Below are positions 35,803 to 44,608 of a stretch of 64,000 nucleotides of DNA, piece after piece. The notes under the pieces were generated by a model. It saw nothing but the letters and a program-made list of their open reading frames with translations. It ran no database searches and was not told where the DNA came from. The position numbers were made by a program, and so were the translations under genes. Positions within the stretch are counted from its first letter, which is position 1. Each line of letters opens with the position of its first letter. The DNA is from Flavobacterium sp. GTDB taxonomy: Bacteria; Bacteroidota; Bacteroidia; Flavobacteriales; Flavobacteriaceae. The stretch is from assembly GCA_026390995.1 (NCBI GenBank), contig JAPLEX010000012.1, positions 1 to 64,000 on the forward strand, read 5' to 3'.

Positions 35803-37599
35803 ATGAAACACATTCGAAATTTTTGCATTATTGCCCATATTGATCACGGAAAAAGCACCTTGGCCGATCGTTTGCTTGGCGCCACGCAAACCGTAACGGC
35901 CCGCGAAGAAAAAGCCCAATTGCTCGACAACATGGACTTGGAACGCGAGCGCGGAATCACCATCAAAAGTCATGCGATTCAGATGGAATATACCTACAAA
36001 GGGGAAGAATATATTTTGAACCTCATTGATACTCCCGGGCACGTCGATTTTTCGTACGAAGTGTCCCGTTCTATTGCTGCCTGTGAAGGGGCGCTACTCA
36101 TAGTAGATGCCGCCCAAAGCATTCAGGCGCAAACGATCTCAAATTTGTATTTGGCCTTAGAAAATGACTTGGAAATTATTCCGGTTTTGAACAAGGTTGA
36201 TTTGCCCAGCGCCAATCCCGAAGAAGTGAGCGACGACATCATTGATTTGTTGGGCTGTAAACTAGAAGACATTATCCATGCCTCGGGGAAAACCGGGTTT
36301 GGAGTAGAAAATATATTGGCCGCCATTATTGAAAAAATTCCGGCGCCAAAAGGCGACACGCAAGAGCCCTTGCAAGCCTTGATTTTTGATTCGCATTACA
36401 ATCCGTTTCGCGGAATTGAGGTGATTTTTCGCGTAAAAAACGGAGAAATTAGAAAAGGACAAAAAATAAAATTCATGGCCACCGGCAACGAGTACTTTGC
36501 CGACGAAGTAGGGACCTTGAAACTCAATCAGGTACCCAAAACAATGATTGGTGCGGGCGATGTGGGCTATTTAATCTCGGGCATCAAAGAAGCCAAAGAA
36601 GTAAAAGTGGGCGACACCATTACCGATGCAAAAACGCCTACCACCAATATGATTACCGGGTTTGAAGACGTAAAGCCTATGGTATTTGCCGGAATTTATC
36701 CGGTAGATACCGAAGATTACGAAGAACTGCGCAACTCGATGGAGAAACTGCAACTCAACGACGCTTCTTTGGTGTTTACCGCCGAGAGTTCGGCTGCGCT
36801 GGGCTTTGGGTTCCGCTGTGGATTCTTGGGCATGTTGCACATGGAAATCATCCAAGAACGTCTGGAACGCGAATTCAACATGACCGTAATTACGACGGTG
36901 CCCAACGTATCGTATTTGGCCTACACCAAAAAAGAACCCGAGAACGGTTTTGTAGTAAACAACCCCTCCGACTTGCCTGAGCCTTCGCGTTTGGATCGCG
37001 TGGAAGAACCTTATATTAAAGCTACCATCATTACCAAAGCCGATTTTGTGGGCAATGTGATGTCGTTGTGTATCGAAAAAAGAGGCTTGATCACCAACCA
37101 AACCTACCTCACAACCGAGCGCGTGGAATTGAATTTTGACATGCCGCTGGCTGAAATTGTATTTGATTTTTACGACCGATTAAAAACGGTTTCCAAAGGT
37201 TACGCCTCGTTTGATTATTCGCCCATTGGCATGCGTGCCTCCAAATTGGTGAAACTCGATGTGCTGCTCAACGCCCAATCGGTTGATGCGCTTTCGGCTT
37301 TGATTCACGAAGACAACGCCTACAACATCGGGAAAAAAATGTGCGAAAAACTGCGCGAATTGATTCCTAGACAACAATTTGATATTCCGATTCAAGCTGC
37401 AATTGGCGCCAAAATTATTGCCCGCGAAACCATCAAAGCCTTGCGCAAAGACGTAACGGCCAAGTGTTATGGCGGAGATATTTCGCGTAAACGAAAACTG
37501 CTCGAAAAACAGAAAAAAGGAAAAAAACGCATGCGCCAAGTGGGGAATGTAGAAATTCCGCAAGAAGCATTTATGGCCGTTTTGAAATTGAATGACTAA
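35803..37599 (+). CDS. lepA: Elongation factor 4 (translational GTPase LepA)
   Basis: The 598-residue length is normal. GTPase motifs are visible: [17 protein letters not shown] and NKVDLP. The LepA-specific C-terminal domain has [16 protein letters not shown] and [12 protein letters not shown]. It binds ribosomes and helps initiation and back-translocation under stress. thiL follows after 20 bases. Confidence 0.97.
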   Translation: MKHIRNFCIIAHIDHGKSTLADRLLGATQTVTAREEKAQLLDNMDLERERGITIKSHAIQMEYTYKGEEYILNLIDTPGHVDFSYEVSRSIAACEGALLIVDAAQSIQAQTISNLYLALENDLEIIPVLNKVDLPSANPEEVSDDIIDLLGCKLEDIIHASGKTGFGVENILAAIIEKIPAPKGDTQEPLQALIFDSHYNPFRGIEVIFRVKNGEIRKGQKIKFMATGNEYFADEVGTLKLNQVPKTMIGAGDVGYLISGIKEAKEVKVGDTITDAKTPTTNMITGFEDVKPMVFAGIYPVDTEDYEELRNSMEKLQLNDASLVFTAESSAALGFGFRCGFLGMLHMEIIQERLEREFNMTVITTVPNVSYLAYTKKEPENGFVVNNPSDLPEPSRLDRVEEPYIKATIITKADFVGNVMSLCIEKRGLITNQTYLTTERVELNFDMPLAEIVFDFYDRLKTVSKGYASFDYSPIGMRASKLVKLDVLLNAQSVDALSALIHEDNAYNIGKKMCEKLRELIPRQQFDIPIQAAIGAKIIARETIKALRKDVTAKCYGGDISRKRKLLEKQKKGKKRMRQVGNVEIPQEAFMAVLKLND

Positions 37600-37619
37600 G
37601 GTTTTTACCATACACTCCC

Positions 37620-38669
37620 ATGCTAGAAGATAAATCACCGGCACGCACCAGCCTTTCTCAATTGGGCGAATTTGGCTTAATAGATCACTTGACGAATCAG
37701 TTTGAAATTACCCAAGCTTCGACACTCAAAGGCATTGGCGATGACGCGGCCGTGTTGGATTTTGCCGACAAAAAAGCAGTTGTTTCGACCGATTTACTCA
37801 TTGAAGGCGTGCATTTTGATTTGGCTTATATGCCCCTCAAACACCTGGGCTACAAAGCCGTGGTGGTGAATGTTTCTGACATTTGTGCCATGAATGCCAA
37901 GCCAACCCAAATTACTGTTTCGGTGGCGGTTTCCAACCGATTTCCGTTGGAGGCCTTGGAAGAATTGTTTGCCGGAATTAACTTGGCGGCTAAAACGTAT
38001 AAAGTAGACGTGATTGGTGGAGACACCACTTCGTCACAAAAAGGATTAATCATAAGCATCACTGCTATTGGCGAAGCTTCAACCGAAGAATTGGTGTATA
38101 GAAACGGCGCCAAAGTAAATGATTTATTGGTGGTGAGTGGTGATTTGGGTGCGGCCTATATGGGCTTGCAAGTATTGGAACGCGAGAAACAAGTGTTTCA
38201 GGTGAACCCCAATTCCCAACCCGATTTAGAAGCTTATTCTTACCTCATCGAACGCCAACTGAAGCCCGAAGCAAGAACCGACGTGCGCACTTTGTTGCAT
38301 GCGTTAGAAATAAAACCTACTTCGATGATTGATATCTCGGACGGATTGTCGAGCGAGATTTTGCATTTGTGCAAACAATCGGAGGTGGGCTGTAATTTGT
38401 ATGAAGATAAATTGCCGCTAGATCCGCAGTTGATCTCGGTTTGCGAGGAATTTCAGTTGGACAGCACTACGGTGGCCATCAATGGTGGCGAAGACTACGA
38501 ACTGCTTTTCACTGTGGGCATGGACGATTTTGATAAACTAAAAGGCAATCCCAATTTTACCATAATTGGTCATATGGTTGAGGCCGCCGAAGGCATGCAC
38601 CTCATAACCAGAGCCAACACAAAAATGCAATTAAAAGCGAGAGGCTGGAACGCCTTGACTGAAGAATAA
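37620..38669 (+). CDS. thiL: Thiamine-monophosphate kinase
   Basis: The protein has 349 residues of the AIR-synthase/PurM fold. The N-terminal GIGDDAAVLDF and TDLLIEGVHFD carry metal-binding aspartates. VVNVSDICAMNA and GGDTTSS follow. It phosphorylates thiamine monophosphate to the active pyrophosphate. It converges on the response-regulator gene with a single base between their ends. Confidence 0.93.
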   Translation: MLEDKSPARTSLSQLGEFGLIDHLTNQFEITQASTLKGIGDDAAVLDFADKKAVVSTDLLIEGVHFDLAYMPLKHLGYKAVVVNVSDICAMNAKPTQITVSVAVSNRFPLEALEELFAGINLAAKTYKVDVIGGDTTSSQKGLIISITAIGEASTEELVYRNGAKVNDLLVVSGDLGAAYMGLQVLEREKQVFQVNPNSQPDLEAYSYLIERQLKPEARTDVRTLLHALEIKPTSMIDISDGLSSEILHLCKQSEVGCNLYEDKLPLDPQLISVCEEFQLDSTTVAINGGEDYELLFTVGMDDFDKLKGNPNFTIIGHMVEAAEGMHLITRANTKMQLKARGWNALTEE

Positions 38670-38670
38670 C

Positions 38671-39342
38671 TTAAATAACCCCTTTGTTTTTGGCTTCTTG
38701 CACCAATTCGGAATGAGTAGCTTGAGGGATGTCAAGTACCGCTTTTAAATTTGTTAATCGTTTTTCTATTACTGCATCTGCCAGAGGCACAAATTGAGCT
38801 AGATCGGCGGTGGGTACTCCTTTTGACAAATGAAACAACAATTGTTTGTCAAACACATCTACTTCATTAGAATCAAACGGAATTTGACTCACCAATTTCA
38901 CAACGGTTTGGCTGTAGTAATTTTCGTCTTTTAGAATTTTATCAAAAGCCAATAACAATTCATCAAAGGTCAAATCGTTTTTGATAACCAGCCCATTGGG
39001 GTTGATGTTTTTGATGATGGTGTTTATTTTGAGCATCTCCGAATGCATGGTGAGCAAAATGATTTTACAAGCCGGCAGGCGCTCTTTGACCAACAAGGCC
39101 AAATCTTCTCCAGAGCTGATCCCTTTTTCTTCGTAGGTGGGCATGCTCAAATCAAAAAAGGCAATGTCAAATTGTGCATTATCTTCGTTGATAATAGCCT
39201 CATAGCCTGTTTTACAGTCTTTGGCTTGGGTGACAGTAAATTCGTATAACCCCTTGGTATTGTAGCCTTTAATCGCATTTTTATACGCCTCTATGATAAA
39301 AGGATGGTCGTCAACCATTAATACACGAACCAATTGTGCCAT
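38671..39342 (-). CDS. NarL/LuxR-type response regulator (pair 1)
   Basis: The protein has 223 residues. The receiver has the acidic pair in VDDHP, the phosphoacceptor aspartate in FFDLSMP and the lysine in VIKND. The C-terminal helix-turn-helix resembles LuxR (SKGVPTADLAQFVPLADAVIEKRLTNL). It should bind DNA when phosphorylated by the kinase encoded just upstream (stop 13 bases before this start). It is paralogous to the second regulator at 41376. Both share an unusual insertion after the phosphoacceptor region (SGEDLA). Confidence 0.88.
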   Translation of the reverse strand: MAQLVRVLMVDDHPFIIEAYKNAIKGYNTKGLYEFTVTQAKDCKTGYEAIINEDNAQFDIAFFDLSMPTYEEKGISSGEDLALLVKERLPACKIILLTMHSEMLKINTIIKNINPNGLVIKNDLTFDELLLAFDKILKDENYYSQTVVKLVSQIPFDSNEVDVFDKQLLFHLSKGVPTADLAQFVPLADAVIEKRLTNLKAVLDIPQATHSELVQEAKNKGVI

Positions 39343-39355
39343 AATTTTCTAGTTA

Positions 39356-41295
39356 TTAATCTTGATACGGAACAAACAATTTAAGGGTAGTTCCTATTCC
39401 TTTTTGCGATTCTAGTAAGACCGTTCCATTGCATAAGGCAGTGCGGCTGTAAATGTTTTGCAAACCTATTCCTTTTTTCTTTTTGTTTAACAAAAATCCT
39501 ACCCCATCGTCAAATATTTCCAATTTAATTCCGCCTTCTATGGCCAAAAAATTAATGATAATCGATTGAGCCCGCGCGTGTTTATTGGTGTTGTGGACCG
39601 CTTCTTGAACAATTCTATATAAGTGAATTTTAACCCCCCCGGTAAGTAGATCCCAATTTATATTGCTGTCAAATTCCAAGAAATTTCGAGTTTTAGTTGC
39701 TTCAAATTGATCCTCCATAAAGGCGCTAATCACCTTGACAAAACTCACCGATTTGGCAAATACTTCTTTGTTTAAATCGTGCGATATGTTACGAATTTCT
39801 TTCTCAACATCTTGAATACCGTCAATCAGGATTTTTGATTTTTGCACGTTTTCTGACGTGGGTTGATTGTGCAAAGAATCCAGGTTCATTCGGGTAGAAG
39901 CCAGCCGGTTGAGCACCCCATCATGCAGGTCTTTGGATATGCGTTCTTTTTCGTTGTTGCGCGCCGAATCAATTTTGTTTTGTTGAGCTAACAACAAGTT
40001 ATAAATTTCTTCGTTGGCTTTTTGTTGCACTTGCTGCAAGCGAAATTCTTTTTGCTTCAACAATTGTTTGCCTATTACAAATAGCAATAGAGCGATGATA
40101 AATATGGCCAAACAAACCCATACGACAATGAAATATTGCTCTTCGACTTCTTCTTTTTCTTTGGTTATTTCATCGGTTTCGAAGGCAATTTTGGCAAATT
40201 TATTGCGGGTTTGTCGCTCCATATTTTGCATGCTGTCCGACAAGGAAATATACTGGCTGCTGTATTTTAGGGCTTTTTCAGGATTAATTTTTATCAGTTT
40301 TTTCAAGCACTGGAAAAGTCTTTTACCGCGGTATAATAGTAAGAAAGGTAAAGGCGGTTGAAGTTTTTGCCCTGATCTATGTTAAATTGATTCCTTATAT
40401 TTTGAGCATATATTAATGAAACGTCTATTGAGTTTAGATTCCCTTGTTTCAATTTAGAAATACATTCGTTTTCAATTAATTTACAATATATATATGGATA
40501 AGATGTTTTTATGCCTTTCAAACAAATTCCTTTTTTATAATAATTTATTGCCTTTTTGAAGTTGCCAATCGAGTAATAATTATATCCAATATTATTATAA
40601 CATGTTGATAAATCTGAATTATCAAACTTATTTCTATTAGAAAATATGATTTTTTTTGCTTTAAAGTGATAAGAAAATGATTTTGAAAAATCATACAACT
40701 CATTTGAATTGACTCCTAAAAAAGAAAAAATTAAAAATTGATCTTCAATAAATTTATTTTGTTTTGCGATTTTGAGGGCTTCAATCAAGGAATTTTCACT
40801 TCCCAGATAATCATTTATAAAAAATTGAACCTGTGCTTTGTCTTGATATATTAAACATAATTGTTTATAATCATTTATTTTTTTAAATAACTTTTCGGCT
40901 TTTAAATAATAATAAAAAGCTGAATCATTATTGCTTTTGTTTTCAAAATAAATTCCATTATATCTTGTACAAAGACCTATTTGTCTAATGTCCTTAGAAA
41001 TTAATGCTCTTTGAAAAGCAACTTTATTTGATTTTTTGAAACCCTCTAATTCATTTAATACAATAAAATTATATGATAGCTTAATCAATCTATCTCTGTT
41101 AATTGAATCATTTTTTTGATCTAATAAAAGAGTATATAATTTTCGACTAATTAATATTCTTTTATTATAAGTGATACTTTTATTTGTTGCATTTTCTAAT
41201 AGAATATCTATTTTTTCTTGATCTACATCTCTTTTATTTTTGTTTACACATCCAAAAAATAAAATGAGTGTTATTCCTATCCAAATATACTTCAT
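39356..41295 (-). pseudogene. TPR-lipoprotein sensor histidine kinase, split by a one-base frameshift (pair 1)
   Basis: Two frames form one gene. The first (41295 to 40303) has a lipobox (LILFFGC) and TPR-type repeats such as NDSAFYYYLKAEKLF. It stops after KDFSSA. The second (40306 to 39356) resumes at KKLIKINPEKAL, with a membrane helix (FIIALLLFVIG), the phosphoacceptor in SKDLHDGVLNRL and the ATPase DGVGFLL. Adding one T to the GCTTG near 40307 would restore SSALKKL, as the intact paralog at 42038 predicts. Whether this is a real mutation or a base-calling error is open. Confidence 0.85.
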
Positions 41296-41337
41296 GGGTA
41301 ATGGCTTTACGTTGAGCTAAAGTAAAATTGCGATGTC

Positions 41338-41366
41338 GCAGTAAAATGCAGAAAATATGCAGTAAA
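41338..41366. promoter_or_regulatory. Three phased GCAG repeats upstream of kinase 1
   Basis: The word GCAG recurs at 41338, 41348 and 41359, each followed by TAAA or AAAA. The outer two are identical over eight bases (GCAGTAAA) and lie 21 bases apart. Spacing of 10-11 bases places all three on the same face of the helix. The site is just upstream of the kinase-1 start (41295), so it could bind one of the local regulators. Confidence 0.4.
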
Positions 41367-41375
41367 CGTTAAAAT

Positions 41376-42038
41376 TTATATTAATCCGCGGTTGGTTGCT
41401 TCTCGAATAATGTCTTCGTCAGTACCTTTTACAATATTAAAAAAGTCTTTGATTTGGGCTTTTCGTTTGTCAACTGCACTAAGTGATATGCCTAAATGCG
41501 ACGGGATGTTCTTGGTTTTAATCCCTTTAGAAAGCAGTGAGACAATGCGGCGATCTATGGAATCTAACGCATCGTTTTGAACGGCCACTTCCTTGATGGC
41601 ATTTCGAACGGTTTGGCTGTAATAAACCTCCCCTTGCCGAACTCTATCCACGGCCAAAATAAACTCCTCCGATTTAAAATCACTTTTAATCATCAGGCCA
41701 TCCGGATTTACTTTTTTGACGATATTATACAATATAAATGCTTCCAAATGAGAAGTGGAAATCAATATTTTTGTCTGTGGGAAATGTTTTTGAATTAAAA
41801 AAGCCAGGTCTTCTCCCGATTCGATTCGTTGGGGCGTATAGGCGGGCAATCCAATATCCAAAACAACGAGATCATATACTTTGTTTGATTGAAAAAGCTT
41901 TTCATACCCCGATTCACTGCTGTAGGCCACGTACACTTCTAGCTGATCTTCGGTGTATTTTTCTTTCAAAATACTTTTATACCCCTCAATTATTGTAGGG
42001 TGATCGTCAATAAATAAAATTTGTAAGGCCCTTTCCAT
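41376..42038 (-). CDS. NarL/LuxR-type response regulator (pair 2)
   Basis: The protein has 220 residues. The receiver shows IDDHPTIIEG, the phosphoacceptor aspartate in VVLDIGLPAY and the lysine in MIKSD. The C-terminal helix-turn-helix is SLLSKGIKTKNIPSHLGISLSAVDKRK. Its start codon overlaps the stop of the kinase gene as TAATG, so translation is coupled. The pair is therefore a cognate two-component system. Confidence 0.9.
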   Translation of the reverse strand: MERALQILFIDDHPTIIEGYKSILKEKYTEDQLEVYVAYSSESGYEKLFQSNKVYDLVVLDIGLPAYTPQRIESGEDLAFLIQKHFPQTKILISTSHLEAFILYNIVKKVNPDGLMIKSDFKSEEFILAVDRVRQGEVYYSQTVRNAIKEVAVQNDALDSIDRRIVSLLSKGIKTKNIPSHLGISLSAVDKRKAQIKDFFNIVKGTDEDIIREATNRGLI

Positions 42039-44071
42039 TAGTGATCCGCTTTTTGTTCAAATAATGGCAATTTGATTTGGATGGTTGTTCCTGATCCTTT
42101 TTGAGAACTCACATCAAGTTGTCCGTTACATTCGGTAGTTCTTGAAATCATGTTTTGTAATCCAATTCCTTTTTTCTTGGATTTCACATCAAACCCAATT
42201 CCGTTATCGGCTACGCTAAAATAAATCCAATCTTCTTTTAATTCAAACAAAATGTCGATTTTTGACGCATTGGCATATTTGTTACAGTTTTGCAACGACT
42301 CTTGCAGCATGCGATACAAATTGATTTTCATGGTATTGGCAATTTGATCCCATTTTATTTTCTCGTCTATAGTGCACGTTACAACGGGACTAAATGCGTT
42401 TTTTTGTTCTTCGACCAAATTGTTTACAATGGCCACAAAATTATTAATCAACACATATTTCTCTCGGTTCAAATCATGGGAGATTTCCCGAATATCCTGC
42501 TCAATATTTTTGAGTTCATTGAGGTAGTTAAATCGATTGGCAATCGCTTCTTCGTCGGTAAAACGGTTTAAACTATCCAGATTTAACCGGGCGCCAAACA
42601 ACCTGCCCAACACCCCGTCATGCAACTCTTGTGCAATTCGTTTTTTCTCTTTTTCGCGGCTTTCTTCAATCGTGGCTTGCTGAGAAATCATCAAATTATA
42701 GATGTCCTCATTGGCTTTTTGTTGTTGTTGTTTTAATACCAATTCGCGATTTTTGGCTCGTTGTGTTCGAATCACAAACAACAACAAGCCTACAAACAAG
42801 GTGCCCACAAAAAAGTATAACAAGCTTCGATTTTGTTCGGCTAATTTGTCTTTTTCCAGTATTATTTCGTCGGTTTCAAACGCAATTCGCGCAAATTTAT
42901 CTTTTGATTTACGCTCTTCCAGTTGTATACTGTCGCTGATTTTGATGTACTCTTTGGAATATTTAGCTGAATTTATATGTTCAACTAGAGAAAGTTGTTT
43001 GAGAGATGTAAGTAAATCTTGAGGTATTTTAGTTTTTTTCGCAAGAAGAAGAGCTTCATTTGCTTGTTTTTGTGCTGCTAGAGTATCCATATTACTTAAA
43101 TAATACTCTGACAAATGCAACTTACTTAAAATTACTCTTGAGGTTAACTTTAAACTATCTCGTATTTGTAATGATTTGAAAAATAAATTAAGGCAGTTTG
43201 GATTATTTGATGTTTTGAATCTTGAATATGCGACATTATCTAATAGCGTTGCATATAGACTCGGCTTAAACTCTGGTGTTTTTTTATTTTGAAGGGCAAT
43301 TTCAAATTCAATAATTGCTTTATTATAATCCTCGTTATTTTGATAGCAGTTACCAATATTATTTCTTGATATTTCATTTAAGAAAAATTCTTTATTTAAT
43401 TCGTTTTTAATAGAAACATCTAAAGCTTTTCTGTGATACTCAATTGCTTTAATATAATTTTGTTTTCCAAAAGATGCTATGCCAAGATTAGTATATGAAT
43501 CGTACTGGCCTAAATAGTCATTAACAAGTCTAAAACTTTTAAGTGCTTTCGCAGCATAATATTCCGCGCCTAAAAAGTCATTAATATTTAATTGAATTGT
43601 AGATTTATTTAAATAAATACTTGGAAGAATTTTTGAGTTTAAATTATTATTTAATAGTCTTTCAGCTTTGGAATAAAAGTAAAAAGCACTATCTAAAATA
43701 TCATTGTTGTAACAACGTTCACCTGAATAAAAAAAACAAAGCGCAATAGTTGTAGTGTCTTTTGATTTAATTGAATTCTCAAGAAAGTAGTTATTAATGT
43801 CCTTTAAATTTTCCCAATCACTTTGCTCCAAATAAAATCTTTGCGCTTTTAGTAAATATGATTTATTCTTAAGAGAATAATTATTATTCTTTATTAGTTT
43901 AAAATATTTTTTGTAGTTATTGCTGACTCTATCATTAGTTAGAGTGTCGTTATCTATTTTGTTTTGTAAATTATCTATTATCTCTTTACTGACATTAGCT
44001 TTTTTTTCAGTCTGGTTTGTACAGCTAATTAAGAATGTAATTAAAGTAACTAATAAAACTTTCTTTTTCAA
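42038..44071 (-). CDS. TPR-lipoprotein sensor histidine kinase (pair 2, intact)
   Basis: The protein has 677 residues. A signal ends in a lipobox (TLITFLISC), so the N-terminus is probably lipid-anchored. A long TPR domain spans about residues 90-360, for example NYIKAIEYHRKAL. Then comes a membrane helix (LLYFFVGTLFVGLLLFVI), a coiled coil, the HisKA_3 phosphoacceptor in AQELHDGVLGRL and the ATPase motif ADNGIGFD. TPR domains commonly bind peptides, here probably in the periplasm. The TPR half is much more AT-rich than the kinase half, as in the paralog. The repeat-peptide gene lies just upstream. Confidence 0.92.
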   Translation of the reverse strand: MKKKVLLVTLITFLISCTNQTEKKANVSKEIIDNLQNKIDNDTLTNDRVSNNYKKYFKLIKNNNYSLKNKSYLLKAQRFYLEQSDWENLKDINNYFLENSIKSKDTTTIALCFFYSGERCYNNDILDSAFYFYSKAERLLNNNLNSKILPSIYLNKSTIQLNINDFLGAEYYAAKALKSFRLVNDYLGQYDSYTNLGIASFGKQNYIKAIEYHRKALDVSIKNELNKEFFLNEISRNNIGNCYQNNEDYNKAIIEFEIALQNKKTPEFKPSLYATLLDNVAYSRFKTSNNPNCLNLFFKSLQIRDSLKLTSRVILSKLHLSEYYLSNMDTLAAQKQANEALLLAKKTKIPQDLLTSLKQLSLVEHINSAKYSKEYIKISDSIQLEERKSKDKFARIAFETDEIILEKDKLAEQNRSLLYFFVGTLFVGLLLFVIRTQRAKNRELVLKQQQQKANEDIYNLMISQQATIEESREKEKKRIAQELHDGVLGRLFGARLNLDSLNRFTDEEAIANRFNYLNELKNIEQDIREISHDLNREKYVLINNFVAIVNNLVEEQKNAFSPVVTCTIDEKIKWDQIANTMKINLYRMLQESLQNCNKYANASKIDILFELKEDWIYFSVADNGIGFDVKSKKKGIGLQNMISRTTECNGQLDVSSQKGSGTTIQIKLPLFEQKADH

Positions 44072-44102
44072 TTAGTTTTTATTAAAGCGATTTAAAATAA
44101 AC

Positions 44103-44130
44103 AAAAAAAACCCGATAGATATCTATCGGG
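44103..44130 (-). terminator. Strong terminator between the repeat-peptide gene and kinase 2
   Basis: A 20-base perfect palindrome, CCCGATAGAT/ATCTATCGGG (44111-44130), is followed on the minus strand by a run of eight T bases. It sits between the peptide gene and the kinase, so it would make the peptide transcript more abundant than the kinase transcript. Confidence 0.88.
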
Positions 44131-44159
44131 CAATATAAAAAAAATTTATTTTTTTATTA

Positions 44160-44435
44160 CTATAAATTACTTTCGATTTCAACAATTCTTCTGCTTCCGC
44201 GTGATTCTTGTCCACCTATGTCAGTAATTCTTCTGCTTCCGCGTGATTCTTGTCCACCTATTTCAGTAATTTCGGAGATTCTTCTACTTCCGCGTGATTC
44301 TTGTCCGCCTATTTCAGAAATGTCGGTGATTCTTCTACTTCCGCGTGATTCTTGTCCCCCAATCTCTGGACTGGTGAACGAGGTTAAGATCATCATCAAT
44401 GAAAACAATCCTAATGTTAATACTGTTTTTTTCAT
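44160..44435 (-). CDS. Exported repeat peptide with four GGQESRGSRR units
   Basis: The 91 residues comprise a signal-peptide-like start (MKKTVLTLGLFSLMMILTSF) and four copies of the 12-residue unit IGGQESRGSRRI. These are separated by short acidic spacers (TDISE, SEITE, TD). It ends in VEIESNL. Each unit holds an acidic/polar half and an SRR basic half. I know no family for it. It should be exported to the periplasm or beyond. The local company of TPR-sensor kinases and a LytTR regulator suggests a signal precursor, but a structural, matrix or binding role is also possible. Cleavage at the dibasic sites is speculation. Confidence 0.82.
   Translation of the reverse strand: MKKTVLTLGLFSLMMILTSFTSPEIGGQESRGSRRITDISEIGGQESRGSRRISEITEIGGQESRGSRRITDIGGQESRGSRRIVEIESNL
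44184..44363. repeat. Four 36-bp repeats encoding the peptide unit
   Basis: Units start at 44184, 44226, 44277 and 44328, with spacing of 42, 51 and 51 bases. The units at 44184 and 44226 are identical over 36 bases. The other two differ at a few synonymous positions. Near-identity at DNA level implies recent duplication or strong selection, and copy number may vary among strains. Confidence 0.9.
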
Positions 44436-44544
44436 AATTTGAGACTTTTATTTTTGTGTGTTTTATTTCGTGTTTCATGTAAATCGTCAGTGATTCACGG
44501 TGTAAAACTAGATAGCATGTCTCTTGAAATCTACTGTTTTCGGG

Positions 44545-44574
44545 CGTTTATGGTAGATGGTGCCCGTTTGGTAG
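44545..44574. promoter_or_regulatory. Direct repeat downstream of the LytTR gene, candidate regulator site
   Basis: CGTTTATGGTAG (44545-44556) and CGTTTGGTAG (44565-44574) are near-copies 20 bases apart. LytTR regulators usually bind two imperfect GTT-containing direct repeats about two helical turns apart. The site lies about 110-140 bases upstream of the repeat-peptide start and just after the LytTR gene. Confidence 0.4.
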
Positions 44575-44608
44575 TGAATGATAGCCAAATCTGAGTAGAT
44601 GGCGTTTT

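Noticed and set aside
40300-40312. Possible programmed -1 frameshift at A-AAA-AAC in the kinase-1 gene
   Set aside because: The slippery word lies after the TGA stop in the zero frame, so ribosomes would not reach it. A one-base loss upstream explains the break better.
44184-44363. CRISPR array
   Set aside because: Units of 36 bases are spaced by only 6-15 bases, lie inside a coding frame with a signal peptide, and have no cas genes near.
44218-44442. Plus-strand frame opposite the repeat-peptide gene, also repetitive
   Set aside because: It is the complement of the same DNA repeats. Only the minus-strand frame has a signal peptide and a terminator at its end.
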